NCBI RefSeq assembly: GCF_009451885.1
Contig: NZ_WIAO01000037.1
Location: 1 to 48,146 of the forward strand
Length of the DNA: 48,146 nt
Origin: Glycomyces albidus
GTDB taxonomy: Bacteria; Actinomycetota; Actinomycetes; Mycobacteriales; Micromonosporaceae
Direction: 5' to 3'
Positions 1-8,311 of this stretch are shown here, piece by piece (positions within the stretch are counted from its first letter, which is position 1; each line of letters opens with the position of its first letter). The position numbers and the translations under genes are program-made. The notes under the pieces were generated by a model. It was not told where the DNA came from. It made no database searches and saw only the letters and a list, made by a program, of their open reading frames with translations.

Positions 1-57
1 ACATGGAAGAGCCGCAAGGTTTGGAGTGGACGGGTACTAACCGCCGAGAACTTAACA
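1..57 (+). rRNA. 23S ribosomal RNA, 3' end (partial)
   Basis: The first bases contain the conserved GGTACTAA stretch followed by a CCGAGAACTTAAC-like end, which is how actinobacterial 23S rRNAs finish. The exact mature 3' end is uncertain by a few bases. The following ~150-base spacer holds a CTGAGACAACAC stretch typical of actinobacterial 23S-5S spacers and no gene. Confidence 0.85.
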
Positions 58-210
58 CAACACTACGGCCAGCGAAAGCCGGATAGAACGAGACATTCAC
101 GCACGCTATGCGATTCTGAGACAACACGCTCAGGCTCGAACCCTCACCGGGAGCCCTGTCCGGGGTGACTGGTGGTGGTGTTCGCCGAGCAGACCCGTCT
201 CGAGGGTTTG

Positions 211-327
211 TTTGGTGGTGAGAGCGGAAGTGACACACCCGGTCCCATTCCGAACCCGGTCGTTACGGCTTCCAGCGCCGATGGTACTGCACCCGAGGGG
301 GTGTGGGAGAGCAGGACACCGCCAAAC
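211..327 (+). rRNA. 5S ribosomal RNA
   Basis: The sequence starts with TTTGGTGGTGAGAGCGG and contains the hallmark CACACCCGGTCCCATTCCGAACCCGG-type loop, GCGCCGATGGTA, GAGAGCAGGACACCGCC and the closing CAAAC. Length is about 117 nt, as expected. It is the last gene of the rRNA operon that enters from the left edge. Ends may be off by one to three bases. Confidence 0.95.
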
Positions 328-339
328 ATGAACATGAGA

Positions 340-373
340 GAGAAGGCCCCCACCGCAAGGCGGGGGCCTTCTC
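340..373 (+). terminator. Rho-independent terminator of the rRNA operon
   Basis: A perfect 12-bp stem (GAGAAGGCCCCC at 340-351 with its complement at 362-373) closes a 10-nt loop, 12 nt after the 5S rRNA. As often in actinobacteria there is no U-tract. It separates the rRNA operon from nadD. Confidence 0.85.
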
Positions 374-413
374 CGTGCGCCCTGAATTCGTATTGCGCGA
401 TAGGATTCGGCCT

Positions 414-1016
414 GTGGTTGACCAGAGTGCCCGTCGTATCGGGGTGTTCGGCGGGACTTTCGATCCGCCGCACCTCGGGCATCTCGTCGCCGCCAGTGAA
501 GCCGCATTCGAGTGCCGATTGGACGAAGTGGTGTTCGTCCCGGCCGGCGACCCGTGGCAGAAAGCCCATATCAAGGTCACCGATGCGGCTGCGCGGCTGG
601 AGATGACGCGGCTCGCGATCGGATCCGATCCATTGTTCCGGGTGAGCACTTGCGACATCGACCGCGAGGGCGCCACGTACGCAGTGGACACGGTCGCCGA
701 TGTGCGCGCGGAATACGAAGGGGCGGTCGAGCTGTTCTTCATCATCGGCGCCGACTCCCTGGAGAACCTCCACACCTGGCACCGGGTCGAGGAGCTCGTG
801 AAGGCCGTGAAGTTCATCGCGTTGAACCGGCCGGGGCATTCGCGGCGAGAGGTGGACACCTCGTTCGGCATCGACGTCGAGTTCATCGACATGCCGGCCG
901 TGGACCTGTCCTCGACCGAATGCCGGCAGCGGGTTCGGGACGGGCAGCCGGTGCGGTATCTGGTGCCGGAGGCGGTCGCGGCGTTCATCGAGGACCGCGG
1001 GATGTACCTCGGCTGA
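414..1016 (+). CDS. nadD: Nicotinate-nucleotide adenylyltransferase NadD
   Basis: NadD transfers AMP from ATP to nicotinate mononucleotide, making deamido-NAD+ in cytoplasmic NAD synthesis. The 200-residue protein carries the nucleotidyltransferase signature GVFGGTFDPPHLGH at residues 10-23 (H20 and H23 of the HxGH motif) and the second signature SSTECR near the C terminus. The open frame extends upstream to 303, but that would overlap the 5S gene and the terminator. I chose GTG at 414 because a TAGGAT hexamer ends seven bases before it, as expected for a leaderless transcript, and the protein then starts just before the Rossmann strand. nadD-rsfS-gpgP is the same order as in Mycobacterium (Rv2421c-Rv2419c). 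Confidence 0.95.
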   Translation: MVDQSARRIGVFGGTFDPPHLGHLVAASEAAFECRLDEVVFVPAGDPWQKAHIKVTDAAARLEMTRLAIGSDPLFRVSTCDIDREGATYAVDTVADVRAEYEGAVELFFIIGADSLENLHTWHRVEELVKAVKFIALNRPGHSRREVDTSFGIDVEFIDMPAVDLSSTECRQRVRDGQPVRYLVPEAVAAFIEDRGMYLG

Positions 1017-1135
1017 AGGCTGGGACGTGTTGCACAGCGACCGGCGTGAAACAGGGAGGTCGGCGTCGGACCTCACGTGTAAAACTAGAGCTGAACCGGT
1101 GCACTGCCGGTGCAGATCCGTCGACAGGAGCGTTC

Positions 1136-1558
1136 GTGACCGCAAGCGAAACCGCCAAGACCCTGGCCTTCTCAGCAGCCCAGGCGGCGGCCGACAAGAA
1201 GGCCTTCGCCATCAACCTCCGGGACGTCACCTCGAAGATCGCGCTCACCGACGTCTTCGTGATCGTCTCGGCCTCGAACGAGCGGCAGGTTCACGCGGTC
1301 GTCGACGCGGTCGAGGAGCGGCTCATCAAGGAGCACGACACGCGCCCCCTGCGCCGTGAAGGCAAGGGCGGGGAGCAGTGGGTGCTCCTGGACTACAACG
1401 AGATCGTCGTGCACGTCTTCCACCAGGAGGCCCGGGTATTCTACGGCCTGGACGGCCTGTGGAAGGACTGCCCCGAGATCGAGTTCGTCGACCAGGCCGA
1501 GGCCGAGCGGGAGCGCCGTACCGACACTGGCGGGGACGAAGGCGGGGAAGCGCGGTGA
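1136..1558 (+). CDS. rsfS: Ribosomal silencing factor RsfS
   Basis: RsfS binds ribosomal protein uL14 on the 50S subunit and blocks subunit joining when nutrients are short. The 140-residue protein has the family core KIALTDVFVIVSASNERQV and the WVLLDYNEIVVHVF segment, followed by FYGLDGLWKD, all in the usual order. The C-terminal ~20 residues are acidic and rich in Glu and Gly, a variable tail. The GTG at 1136 is preceded by ACAGGAG with a 5-nt gap. The stop overlaps the next start (GTGA at 1555-1558), so translational coupling with gpgP is likely. Confidence 0.95.
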   Translation: MTASETAKTLAFSAAQAAADKKAFAINLRDVTSKIALTDVFVIVSASNERQVHAVVDAVEERLIKEHDTRPLRREGKGGEQWVLLDYNEIVVHVFHQEARVFYGLDGLWKDCPEIEFVDQAEAERERRTDTGGDEGGEAR

Positions 1559-2208
1559 ACCGGCTCCTCGTCGTACGCCACGGGCAGACCGAATGGAACG
1601 TCGCGGGTCGCATCCAGGGCTCTTCGGACATCGACCTCGACGAGACGGGCCGGAAGCAGGCGGTCGAGGCCGGTCCCGAGCTGGCCCGGTACGAGCCGTC
1701 GCGGATCATCTCCTCGGACCTCCGGCGCGCCGTGGACACGGCCCGGCCGGTCGCGGAGATCACCGGGATCGAGATCGAGCTCGACAAGCGGCTCCAGGAG
1801 CGCGGTTACGGGCCCTGGGAGGGGCTGACGGGCTCGGAGATCGCTGAGCAGTTCCCCGAGGACCACCGGCGGTGGCGGGCCGGGGAGCCGTTGCAGCACC
1901 CCGAGATCGAGACCTGGACGGAACTGCACCGGCGCACGGCCGAAGCGGTGCGCGACATCATCGAGTCGGACGTGGAGGGGACCGCGATCGTGGTCTGCCA
2001 CGGCGGCTCGGCGCGGCAGATCGTCGGCGGCATCCTCGGCTGGGACCAGGCGCCGACCAGCAGCCTCTCGGGCATGGACAACGCGCACTGGGCCGACCTG
2101 CGGCGGATGCGGTCGGGGAAGTGGCGCATGTTCGGCTACAACCTGGGCGTTCCGGCCCCGCACACCATCGGCGCGAGCCCGCTCGCGAAAGGCCAGCTGG
2201 CCCGGTAG
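1555..2208 (+). CDS. gpgP: Histidine phosphatase, probable glucosyl-3-phosphoglycerate phosphatase
   Basis: This 217-residue member of the histidine phosphatase superfamily has the catalytic RHG motif at residues 8-10 (LVVRHGQTEWN), the second histidine in VVCHGG (H149), and an acidic residue in QERGYGPWEG (E82). Arginines in the SSDLRRAVDTA segment fit the usual phosphate pocket. In mycobacteria the gene at this position, directly after rsfS, encodes GpgP, which dephosphorylates glucosyl-3-phosphoglycerate on the methylglucose lipopolysaccharide pathway. The specific substrate is inferred from gene order; a broader cofactor-independent phosphoglycerate-mutase-like phosphatase is the alternative. 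No octT-like gene follows, unlike in M. tuberculosis. Confidence 0.8.
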   Translation: MNRLLVVRHGQTEWNVAGRIQGSSDIDLDETGRKQAVEAGPELARYEPSRIISSDLRRAVDTARPVAEITGIEIELDKRLQERGYGPWEGLTGSEIAEQFPEDHRRWRAGEPLQHPEIETWTELHRRTAEAVRDIIESDVEGTAIVVCHGGSARQIVGGILGWDQAPTSSLSGMDNAHWADLRRMRSGKWRMFGYNLGVPAPHTIGASPLAKGQLAR

Positions 2209-2307
2209 CGCGGGGGTTTCGCGGCCGACTCCTGGACCCGGGCCCGCCCGGGGATTTACGCTTCGGTCGTGGTGCAACCGCGCCGGGACCGGAGGCGTCG
2301 AACCGTC

Positions 2308-2775
2308 ATGGACACGCATACATCCCGAATCAGACGAATCGCGAGCGGCGCCGGGCTGGTGGCCGGCGGGCTGCTGCTGGCGCTGCTCACTGCGTGCGGT
2401 GCAGGCGGGGGCGGCTCCGAGGACGACGCCTCGGCCACACCCACGACCAGTCCCAGCGAGTCGCCGACCGGCGCAACGACCGAGGAGACCTCCGTGCCAG
2501 AGAACAGCCCGTCCCTGCCGCCGCTCGACGAATCCTCCAAGCCCGGGTCGACCTCGGAGCTGACGATCACCGGCACGGTCCAGTCGGGGGTCGAGTCCGG
2601 CTGCCTGATCCTCGAGCATGAGGGCACCGTGTACGGGATCTACGGCAGCTATGACTCGTCGATCGTGTACGCGGGAGCCGAGGTCACGCTCCACGGCGTG
2701 ATCGACGAGGGCATGATGACGACCTGCCAGCAGGGCACCCCGTTCGTGGTCTCGGAGGCCGAGACCGCGGGTTAG
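2308..2775 (+). CDS. Small secreted lipoprotein with DUF5818-like C-terminal domain
   Basis: The 155-residue product has a lipoprotein signal: basic N terminus (RIRR), hydrophobic stretch LVAGGLLLALLTA and lipobox LTAC. A low-complexity Ser/Thr/Pro/Glu linker follows to about residue 70. The C-terminal ~80 residues (ITGTVQSGVESGCLIL, YGIYG, VTLHGV, MTTCQQGTPF) look like a small beta-barrel with two cysteines that could form a disulfide. The function is unknown; the domain pattern resembles DUF5818-type actinobacterial lipoproteins. ATG at 2308 has GGAGG 12 bases upstream, a long gap. It lies between gpgP and degV, where mycobacteria carry octT. Confidence 0.75.
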   Translation: MDTHTSRIRRIASGAGLVAGGLLLALLTACGAGGGGSEDDASATPTTSPSESPTGATTEETSVPENSPSLPPLDESSKPGSTSELTITGTVQSGVESGCLILEHEGTVYGIYGSYDSSIVYAGAEVTLHGVIDEGMMTTCQQGTPFVVSEAETAG

Positions 2776-2788
2776 GTACTGTGACCGG

Positions 2789-3646
2789 GTGACCGTCGTC
2801 GTCGTAACCGATTCCACTTCGGCCCTGCCTGCGGAGCTGCGCGCTTCGCACCGGGGCCTGACGGTGCTCGGCATCCCGGTCCTGATCGGCGGCGTCGAGC
2901 ACCGCGAAGGCGTGGACGTCACCGGCGAGGCGATCCTGCGCGCGATGCGCGAGAGCCAGACGGTGACCACCTCCGGCCTGCCGCCCGAGGAGTTGAAGGC
3001 CACGTACACGCGGCTGCTCGACGAGGGCGCCGGCGGGATCGTCTCCGTGCACCTGTCCGGTCGGCTCTCCGGGACCGTCGCGGCCGCCGAGGCCGCCGCC
3101 GCCGGGTTCGGCGGCCGGGTCGCGGTCGTCGACTCGCTCGGGGCGGGCATGGGCGTCGGCTATCCGGCGCTCGCCGCGCTGGAGGCGGCCGAGAAGGGCC
3201 TTGACCTGCTGTCGGCCGCCGCGGCCGCGCAGGAGGCGATCGGGCGGACGACGACGTATTTCTACCTGGACACCCTCGAGTACCTGCGCCGCGGCGGCCG
3301 GATCAGCACCGCGAGGGCGATCGTCGGGACCGCGCTCTCGGTGAAACCCATTCTGGGCGTTGAGGACGGGCGCATCGACGTGGTCGAGAAGGTCCGGACT
3401 CCCACGCGCGGTCTGCAGCGCCTCGCGGCGCTCGCGGTGGCCGATGCGGGCGAGGCCGAGGTCGAGATGACCGTGCACCACTTGGGCGCCGAGCGGCGCG
3501 CGGAGGCGCTCGCGGGCTGGCTCAAGGAGCGATTCGAAGGCCGCCTGCGGCGGATGGACGTCACCGAGGTCGGCGCGGCCGTCGGCGCGCACTGCGGGCC
3601 GGGGCTGGTCGGCGTCATCACCCGCCGCCGGCCCCGGGTGATCTGA
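2789..3646 (+). CDS. DegV family fatty-acid-binding protein
   Basis: DegV/FakB proteins bind a single fatty acid; in Firmicutes FakB presents it to the kinase FakA. The 285-residue product starts with VVVVTDSTSALP, the family N terminus, and has SGLPPEELKATYTRLL, the Ser-rich VSVHLSGRLSGT binding loop, VVDSLGAGMGVG and LEYLRRGGRIS, all DegV hallmarks. The GTG start follows TACTGT by six bases, so the mRNA is probably leaderless. The neighbourhood (followed by comEA-comEC-holA) matches Mycobacterium Rv2417c. No FakA-type kinase gene is present in the window, so its partner is unknown. Confidence 0.92.
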   Translation: MTVVVVTDSTSALPAELRASHRGLTVLGIPVLIGGVEHREGVDVTGEAILRAMRESQTVTTSGLPPEELKATYTRLLDEGAGGIVSVHLSGRLSGTVAAAEAAAAGFGGRVAVVDSLGAGMGVGYPALAALEAAEKGLDLLSAAAAAQEAIGRTTTYFYLDTLEYLRRGGRISTARAIVGTALSVKPILGVEDGRIDVVEKVRTPTRGLQRLAALAVADAGEAEVEMTVHHLGAERRAEALAGWLKERFEGRLRRMDVTEVGAAVGAHCGPGLVGVITRRRPRVI

Positions 3647-3690
3647 CCCCTGCGAGGTGCGGCAGGCATTGTGCCAGGGCCGGAACCGCT

Positions 3691-3739
3691 CCGTCCACAC
3701 TTCCCGGGGTTGTCCACAGGTGTCTCTGCGTTATCCACA
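3691..3739 (+). promoter_or_regulatory. Cluster of DnaA boxes upstream of comEA-comEC-holA
   Basis: Two perfect DnaA boxes in the same orientation, TTGTCCACA at 3710-3718 (the actinobacterial consensus) and TTATCCACA at 3731-3739 (the E. coli consensus), start 21 bp apart. A weaker third copy, CCGTCCACA, is at 3691-3699. They occupy the gap between degV and comEA, 50-100 bp before the comEA start. No dnaA, dnaN or AT-rich unwinding region is nearby, so this is a regulatory or DnaA-titrating site rather than an origin. Confidence 0.65.
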
Positions 3740-3789
3740 GGCCGGAAAAATCGCAGTCACGGCCGTGACCATCGCTCGTTGACCCGGGT

Positions 3790-4563
3790 ATGGAACGCGA
3801 ACGACCACCCGAATCAGAGGCCCTTGCTGCGCGGCTGCGCCTCAAGCTCCATGCGACCGGCGACGGGGTCTGCAAGGAGACCGTCGACGCCGACAGCGGC
3901 GAGAGCCGGCCCGAACCGGTACCCGGGGCGCCGCCGGCGCGCCGGTTCGAGGACCGGCTCGAGCGCCTCCAGAACCGCTTCGGCCTCTCGCACCTGAACC
4001 GGTGGGTCCTGGCGATCGTCGGTGTCCTCGTCGCGGTCGTCGGCCTCTCGGTGACGATCCTGTCCTGGCCCGAATCCGAACCGGCCGCGACAGCTCCGGC
4101 GGCGGTGCCCGAGGCGGCGGAGCCGTCGCCGGAGACGATCGTCGTGTCGGTCGCCGGCGCGGTCAACAGGCCCGGGATCGTCGAGCTCGAACCGGGCTCG
4201 CGGGTCGCCGACGCCATCGAGGCCGCGGGCGGCCTCACCGAAGGCGCCGATCCCGGGTACCTCAACCTCGCCCGCGTGGTGGCCGACGGCGACCTCGTCG
4301 CGGTGCCCGACGCCTCGGCGTCAGGAGCACCACCGGCTCCCGGTGCCGACGGCAGCAGCGGCGGCGCGGGCGGGCTGGTCAACATCAATGTCGCCGACGC
4401 GCAGGAGCTCGACGCCCTCAACGGGATCGGCCCGGTGCTCGCCGAGCGGATCATCGAGTACCGGGAGTCCAACGGCAGTTTTCAATCCGTGGACGAGCTG
4501 TCCGAGGTCTCCGGCATCGGATCGGCGCTGCTCGAGCAGCTTCGCGAGCAGGTGACCCTGTGA
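3790..4563 (+). CDS. comEA: ComEA-like helix-hairpin-helix DNA-binding protein
   Basis: ComEA is the membrane-bound DNA receptor of natural transformation. The 257-residue protein has a charged cytoplasmic N-terminal part (1-70), one membrane segment (about 72-92), a Pro/Ala/Glu linker, an SLBB-type domain (about 117-172: VVSVAGAVNRPGIVEL), and a C-terminal helix-hairpin-helix pair (about 196-257: VNINVADAQELDALNGIGP, then VSGIGSALLEQL). The long N-terminal region before the membrane segment is usual for actinobacterial copies. It is followed 43 bp later by comEC. Uptake ability is not shown by these genes alone, as no type IV pilus genes are visible. Confidence 0.92.
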   Translation: MERERPPESEALAARLRLKLHATGDGVCKETVDADSGESRPEPVPGAPPARRFEDRLERLQNRFGLSHLNRWVLAIVGVLVAVVGLSVTILSWPESEPAATAPAAVPEAAEPSPETIVVSVAGAVNRPGIVELEPGSRVADAIEAAGGLTEGADPGYLNLARVVADGDLVAVPDASASGAPPAPGADGSSGGAGGLVNINVADAQELDALNGIGPVLAERIIEYRESNGSFQSVDELSEVSGIGSALLEQLREQVTL

Positions 4564-4606
4564 GGCGCGCGGCGCGGACCGGGGCCGAGCGGGCAGGGGC
4601 CCGGTC

Positions 4607-6922
4607 GTGAGCGCCGAGTTCATGCTGCGGCCCGCGCCTTCCGAAGTGGTGCGGCGGGACTGGCGGCTGCCGCTCGTAGCCGCCGGCGTGTGGGCGGCGG
4701 CGCTGGCCGGCCTGTACGGCGGTGCCGTCAGCGGTCTGCTCACCATGGCCGGGTGCATGGCGCTGGCGGCGTTGGGGTTCAAGCACGATCACGGGTTCGG
4801 GGCGGCCGTCGCCACGGTCGCGTTCGGGGCCGTGCTCGGCGCGGGAGTGACGGCTGCGCATGTCGCCGTCCGCGACCATGCCGGGCTCGCCGCGCTGACC
4901 GCGTCCGAAGCGCACGGGGAAGCGGAACTGGTGGTGCACACGGTGCCGAAGCAGTCGACGCGTCGACCGGAGACGGTCACCGCGACCGCCCGGCTGCGTT
5001 CCTTCAGCGCCGACGCCGGGACCGTCGAAGGGAACTGGCAGGTCCTGCTCGTGGCGAGCGGCGGCGAGTGGCTGGAGGTCGACGCCGGGCAGCGCGTCAC
5101 CGTCCCCGCGGTGCTTCGGGAAGCGGAGCCCGGTCGGCTCACGGCCGCGGTCGTCGGCGCACGCGGGCCACCCGAACTCGTCGGCGCGCCTACGCTTCCG
5201 CACCGGTTCGCCGCCCAGGTGCGCGACCGGCTCGCCGCGGCCGTCGAGGCGGTGCCGCAGCCGGAGGCCGGGCTGATCCCGGCGCTGGCGGTGGGTGACA
5301 CGTCGATGATGGATCCGGAGCTGGCGGCCGATTTCCGGTCGACCGGGCTGGTGCACCTCGTGGTCGTCTCGGGGTACCACCTGAGCCTGATCGTCGGGGC
5401 GGTGCTCGCGGTGGCCGTGGCGTGCCGGGCCGGCCCGCGCGGACGGGTGGCGGCCGGAGCCGTGGCCGCGGCGGCGATCGTGGTCGTCGCGGGACCGCAG
5501 CCGAGTGTGCTGCGGGCGGCGGTCATGGCGGGGATGACGCTCCTGGCGCTGGCCGCGGGGCGGCCGCGGGCGGCGATGCCGGCCTTGGCCACCGCGGTCC
5601 TGCTGGTGGTGCTGGCGGATCCGGACATGGCCGCGCAGCCGGGGTTCGCGCTGTCGGTGGCCGCCTGTGTCGGGCTGCTGCTGCTGGCGTTCCGGTGGGC
5701 CACACCGCTGGAGCACCGCGACTGGCCGCAGCCGGTCGCGCTCGCGGTGACGATTCCCGTGGCGACCCAGGTGGCGGTGACACCGCTGCTGGTGGGGCTC
5801 GGCAGCGGGGTGAGCCTGGTGTCGGTGCCGGTGAACCTGCTGGCGGCGCTGGTGGCCGCGCCGGTGGTGGTGCTGTCGGTCGGTGCCGCGGCCGCGGCGG
5901 CGGTGTGGGTTCCGGCCGGCGAGGTCGCGGCGCAGTTGGCCGCGCTGCCGGCACGGTGGCTGATCTGGCTGGCGCGCACCGGAGCCGAAGTGCCCGGGGC
6001 GCTGCTTCCGGTTCCGGGCGGTGTCCGGTGGGGGATCGGGTCCGCAGTGGTCCTGGCGGGAGTGGTCGGTCTCCTCCATGTGCGGCGGCTGCGGCGTGCG
6101 GTGCTGGCGGTGATCGCGGCCGCGGGACTCGGCCTGGTTCCTGCGTGTCTCTTCACCGGCGGCGCGCCCTCCGGTTGGGTCGTCACCATGTGCGATGTGG
6201 GCCAAGGGGATGCGCTCGTGCTGCCGGCCGGGGACGCGGCGGTGGTCGTCGACGCCGGACCCGACCCGGCGCTGATCGACGCGTGCCTCGAGGCGCTCGG
6301 CGTGGAACGGGTGGCGCTGCTCGTGCTGTCGCACTTCCACATCGACCACACCGCCGGCATCGGCGGCGTGATGGAGGGCCGTGAGGTGGCCGCGATCCTC
6401 GCGCCGCCGCCGGGGGAGGCGCGGTACGGCTTCGCGCTCGTCGAGGAGCGGGCCGGTGCCGTGCCGCTGCTGGACGCGGTTCCCGGCGCGGTGTTCGAGT
6501 TCGGCTCGACGCGGTTGGAGGTGCTGGGGCCGCCCGCGGAGCCGCTGCGCGGCACGCGGTCGGATCCGAACAACAACTCCGTGGCGCTGCGGGCGGAGGT
6601 CGCCGGGACGAGCGTGCTGCTGTCAGGGGACGTGGAACTCGAAGGGCAGCGGGCGCTCCTGGACCGTGCGGCGGCGCTCGACGTGGACGTGCTGAAGGTG
6701 CCGCATCACGGGTCGTCGTTCCAGGTGCGCGAGTTCCTGGAGGCGTCCGATCCGGCGGTGGCGCTGGTCGGGGTCGGCGCGGGCAACGAGTACGGGCACC
6801 CGGACCCGGGGCCGCTCGGGATCCTGGAGGACCGGGGCGCGCTGGTCTTCCGCACGGACGAGGACGGCCGCATCACGGTGTCGCGGAACGAGGGACGGAT
6901 CGAGGTGAGGACCGAGGACTGA
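4607..6922 (+). CDS. comEC: ComEC/Rec2 family DNA-uptake channel protein
   Basis: ComEC forms the channel that brings single-stranded DNA into the cell during transformation. The 771-residue product has N-terminal membrane helices and an OB-like periplasmic part, the central competence domain (around LIPALAVGDTSMMDPELAADFRSTGLVHLVVVSGYHLSLI, with the VSGxH signature) with about eight further helices, and a C-terminal metallo-beta-lactamase-like domain (MCDVGQGDALVL, HFHIDHTAG, LLSGDVE, LKVPHHGS). The metal-binding HxHxDH motif is intact, so nuclease activity is plausible. GTG at 4607 has an AGGGG sequence upstream; ATG at 4622 is an alternative. It sits between comEA and holA as in Mycobacterium. 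Confidence 0.93.
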   Translation: MSAEFMLRPAPSEVVRRDWRLPLVAAGVWAAALAGLYGGAVSGLLTMAGCMALAALGFKHDHGFGAAVATVAFGAVLGAGVTAAHVAVRDHAGLAALTASEAHGEAELVVHTVPKQSTRRPETVTATARLRSFSADAGTVEGNWQVLLVASGGEWLEVDAGQRVTVPAVLREAEPGRLTAAVVGARGPPELVGAPTLPHRFAAQVRDRLAAAVEAVPQPEAGLIPALAVGDTSMMDPELAADFRSTGLVHLVVVSGYHLSLIVGAVLAVAVACRAGPRGRVAAGAVAAAAIVVVAGPQPSVLRAAVMAGMTLLALAAGRPRAAMPALATAVLLVVLADPDMAAQPGFALSVAACVGLLLLAFRWATPLEHRDWPQPVALAVTIPVATQVAVTPLLVGLGSGVSLVSVPVNLLAALVAAPVVVLSVGAAAAAAVWVPAGEVAAQLAALPARWLIWLARTGAEVPGALLPVPGGVRWGIGSAVVLAGVVGLLHVRRLRRAVLAVIAAAGLGLVPACLFTGGAPSGWVVTMCDVGQGDALVLPAGDAAVVVDAGPDPALIDACLEALGVERVALLVLSHFHIDHTAGIGGVMEGREVAAILAPPPGEARYGFALVEERAGAVPLLDAVPGAVFEFGSTRLEVLGPPAEPLRGTRSDPNNNSVALRAEVAGTSVLLSGDVELEGQRALLDRAAALDVDVLKVPHHGSSFQVREFLEASDPAVALVGVGAGNEYGHPDPGPLGILEDRGALVFRTDEDGRITVSRNEGRIEVRTED

Positions 6923-7077
6923 AGTGAGGGATTGATTACGGGCGACGCCGTTCGGGTGATTGGAAGGAGGACGGGTCGCAGCGATCCGGCACGGGGCGTC
7001 ATGAAGCGGGCGTTGGGAGGAAGGCGCCGGACCGGTCGCCGCCCTCACCGGGCGGCGCGGCGTGGGAGGATGGTGCC

Positions 7078-8067
7078 GTGGCTGCACTCGAACCCATCCG
7101 CCTGATCCTGGGCGATGACGAATTCCTCGCCGAGCGGGCCGCCGCCGACTACATCAAGGCGGTGCGCGCCGAGATGCCCGGAACCGACCCCGCCCCCGCC
7201 GTGAACCGGATCGCGGGCGCCGATCTCACCAGCGGTGCGCTGAACGAGCTCACCAGCCCGACCCTGTTCGGCGGTGCGGTCGTCGGCGTGATCGAGTCCG
7301 GCCAGGACGTCGACAAGGACACCATCGCCGCGGTCCTCGCGTACGCGAAGCAGCCCGCGCCGGACATCTACCTGGCGGTGTGCCACAACGGCGGCAACAA
7401 GGGCAAGGCGCTGTCGGAGGGGCTCAAGAAGCTCGACGTGCCGATCGTGCGGGTCTCGAAGATCAAGCGGCAGCCCGACCGGGTCGCGTTCGTGCGCGGC
7501 GAACTGCGCGACGCGGGCGCGTCGCCGCGGTCGGCCTCCGCGGAGATCGCGGACACGATCATCCAGGCGGTCGGCTCGGACCTGCGCGAACTCGCCTCGG
7601 CGTGCGCGCAGCTCGTGGCCGACACCGACGGGAAGATCACCCAGGAGAGCGTCGCCCGGTACTACTCGGGCCGCGCGGAGGTCTCGGGCTTCACCGTCGC
7701 CGACGCGACGATCGCCGGCGACGCGTCCGAGGCGCTGGGCGCGCTGCGCTGGGCCATGCAGGTCGGCGTCGACCCGGTGCCGATCGCGGACGCGCTCGCG
7801 ATGGCGGTGCGGAACCTCTCGCGGGTCGCGGCCGAACGCGGCGGTGCCGCGCAGCTCGCCGGCCAGCTCGGCATGGCGCCGTGGCAGGTCGAGAAGGCCC
7901 GCAAGCAGGCCCGCAACTGGACCGCCGACGCCCTCGCGGAGGCGATGCAGGTGTGCGCGCGGCTCAACGGCGAGGTGAAGGGCGGCGCCGACGACCGCGG
8001 CTGGGCGCTGGAGCACGCGATCCTGCAGATCACCCAGTTGAGCGCGACGGGGAGGGGCCGTGTCTGA
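7078..8067 (+). CDS. holA: DNA polymerase III delta subunit
   Basis: HolA is the clamp-loader subunit that opens the beta sliding clamp. The 329-residue product begins with PIRLILGDDEFLAERAA and has the N-terminal AAA-like domain without a P-loop, the VSKIKRQPDRVAFVRGEL segment and the C-terminal helical collar domain (SGFTVADATIAGDASEAL, MAPWQVEKARKQARNW). Length is typical. GTG at 7078 has GGAGGA seven bases upstream. The gap of 155 bp from comEC contains nothing recognisable. The next small gene overlaps its end by 8 bp. Confidence 0.93.
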   Translation: MAALEPIRLILGDDEFLAERAAADYIKAVRAEMPGTDPAPAVNRIAGADLTSGALNELTSPTLFGGAVVGVIESGQDVDKDTIAAVLAYAKQPAPDIYLAVCHNGGNKGKALSEGLKKLDVPIVRVSKIKRQPDRVAFVRGELRDAGASPRSASAEIADTIIQAVGSDLRELASACAQLVADTDGKITQESVARYYSGRAEVSGFTVADATIAGDASEALGALRWAMQVGVDPVPIADALAMAVRNLSRVAAERGGAAQLAGQLGMAPWQVEKARKQARNWTADALAEAMQVCARLNGEVKGGADDRGWALEHAILQITQLSATGRGRV

Positions 8068-8311
8068 GTACCGCCACGGACGGGTCAGCCGCCCCCGCCG
8101 GCCCTGGTACTCGCGGGCGCTGGGAATCAGGCACCTGTACCTGTCGAACGTCATGTGCGTGCTGCTCTTCGAGGGGTCGGTCGCGCTGGCGGTGCTGATG
8201 GCGCTGACCGAGCTGGTGTCGTGGTGGGTCGTGCTCATCCTGCCGCTCGCGGTGGCGGCCATGGTGAAACTGAACGACTTCGTCGCCGGGGCCTTGAACC
8301 GCCACGGCTGA
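8060..8311 (+). CDS. Small two-helix membrane protein of unknown function
   Basis: The 83-residue product has a basic N terminus (RHGRVSRPRRPWYSRALGIRHLYLS) and two hydrophobic segments (about 32-48 and 52-70) joined by a short turn, so it probably spans the membrane twice with the basic end inside. The GTG start overlaps the holA stop by 8 bp and is preceded by GGAGGGG, which supports real, coupled translation. I do not recognise the family, and no function can be inferred from holA as a neighbour. Confidence 0.65.
   Translation: MSEYRHGRVSRPRRPWYSRALGIRHLYLSNVMCVLLFEGSVALAVLMALTELVSWWVVLILPLAVAAMVKLNDFVAGALNRHG

Noticed and set aside
303..413. Upstream extension of nadD to a start at 303.
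   Set aside because: It would overlap the 5S rRNA and the terminator, and the added residues do not look like NadD.
3691..3739. Chromosomal replication origin.
   Set aside because: Only two or three DnaA boxes, no dnaA or dnaN, and no AT-rich unwinding region; rRNA and nadD-era genes are not the usual oriC context.
4451..6349. Long open frame on the strand opposite comEC (632 codons).
   Set aside because: It is rich in Arg, His, Pro and Gln and shows no domain; comEC on the other strand has all expected motifs. High GC content keeps opposite frames open.
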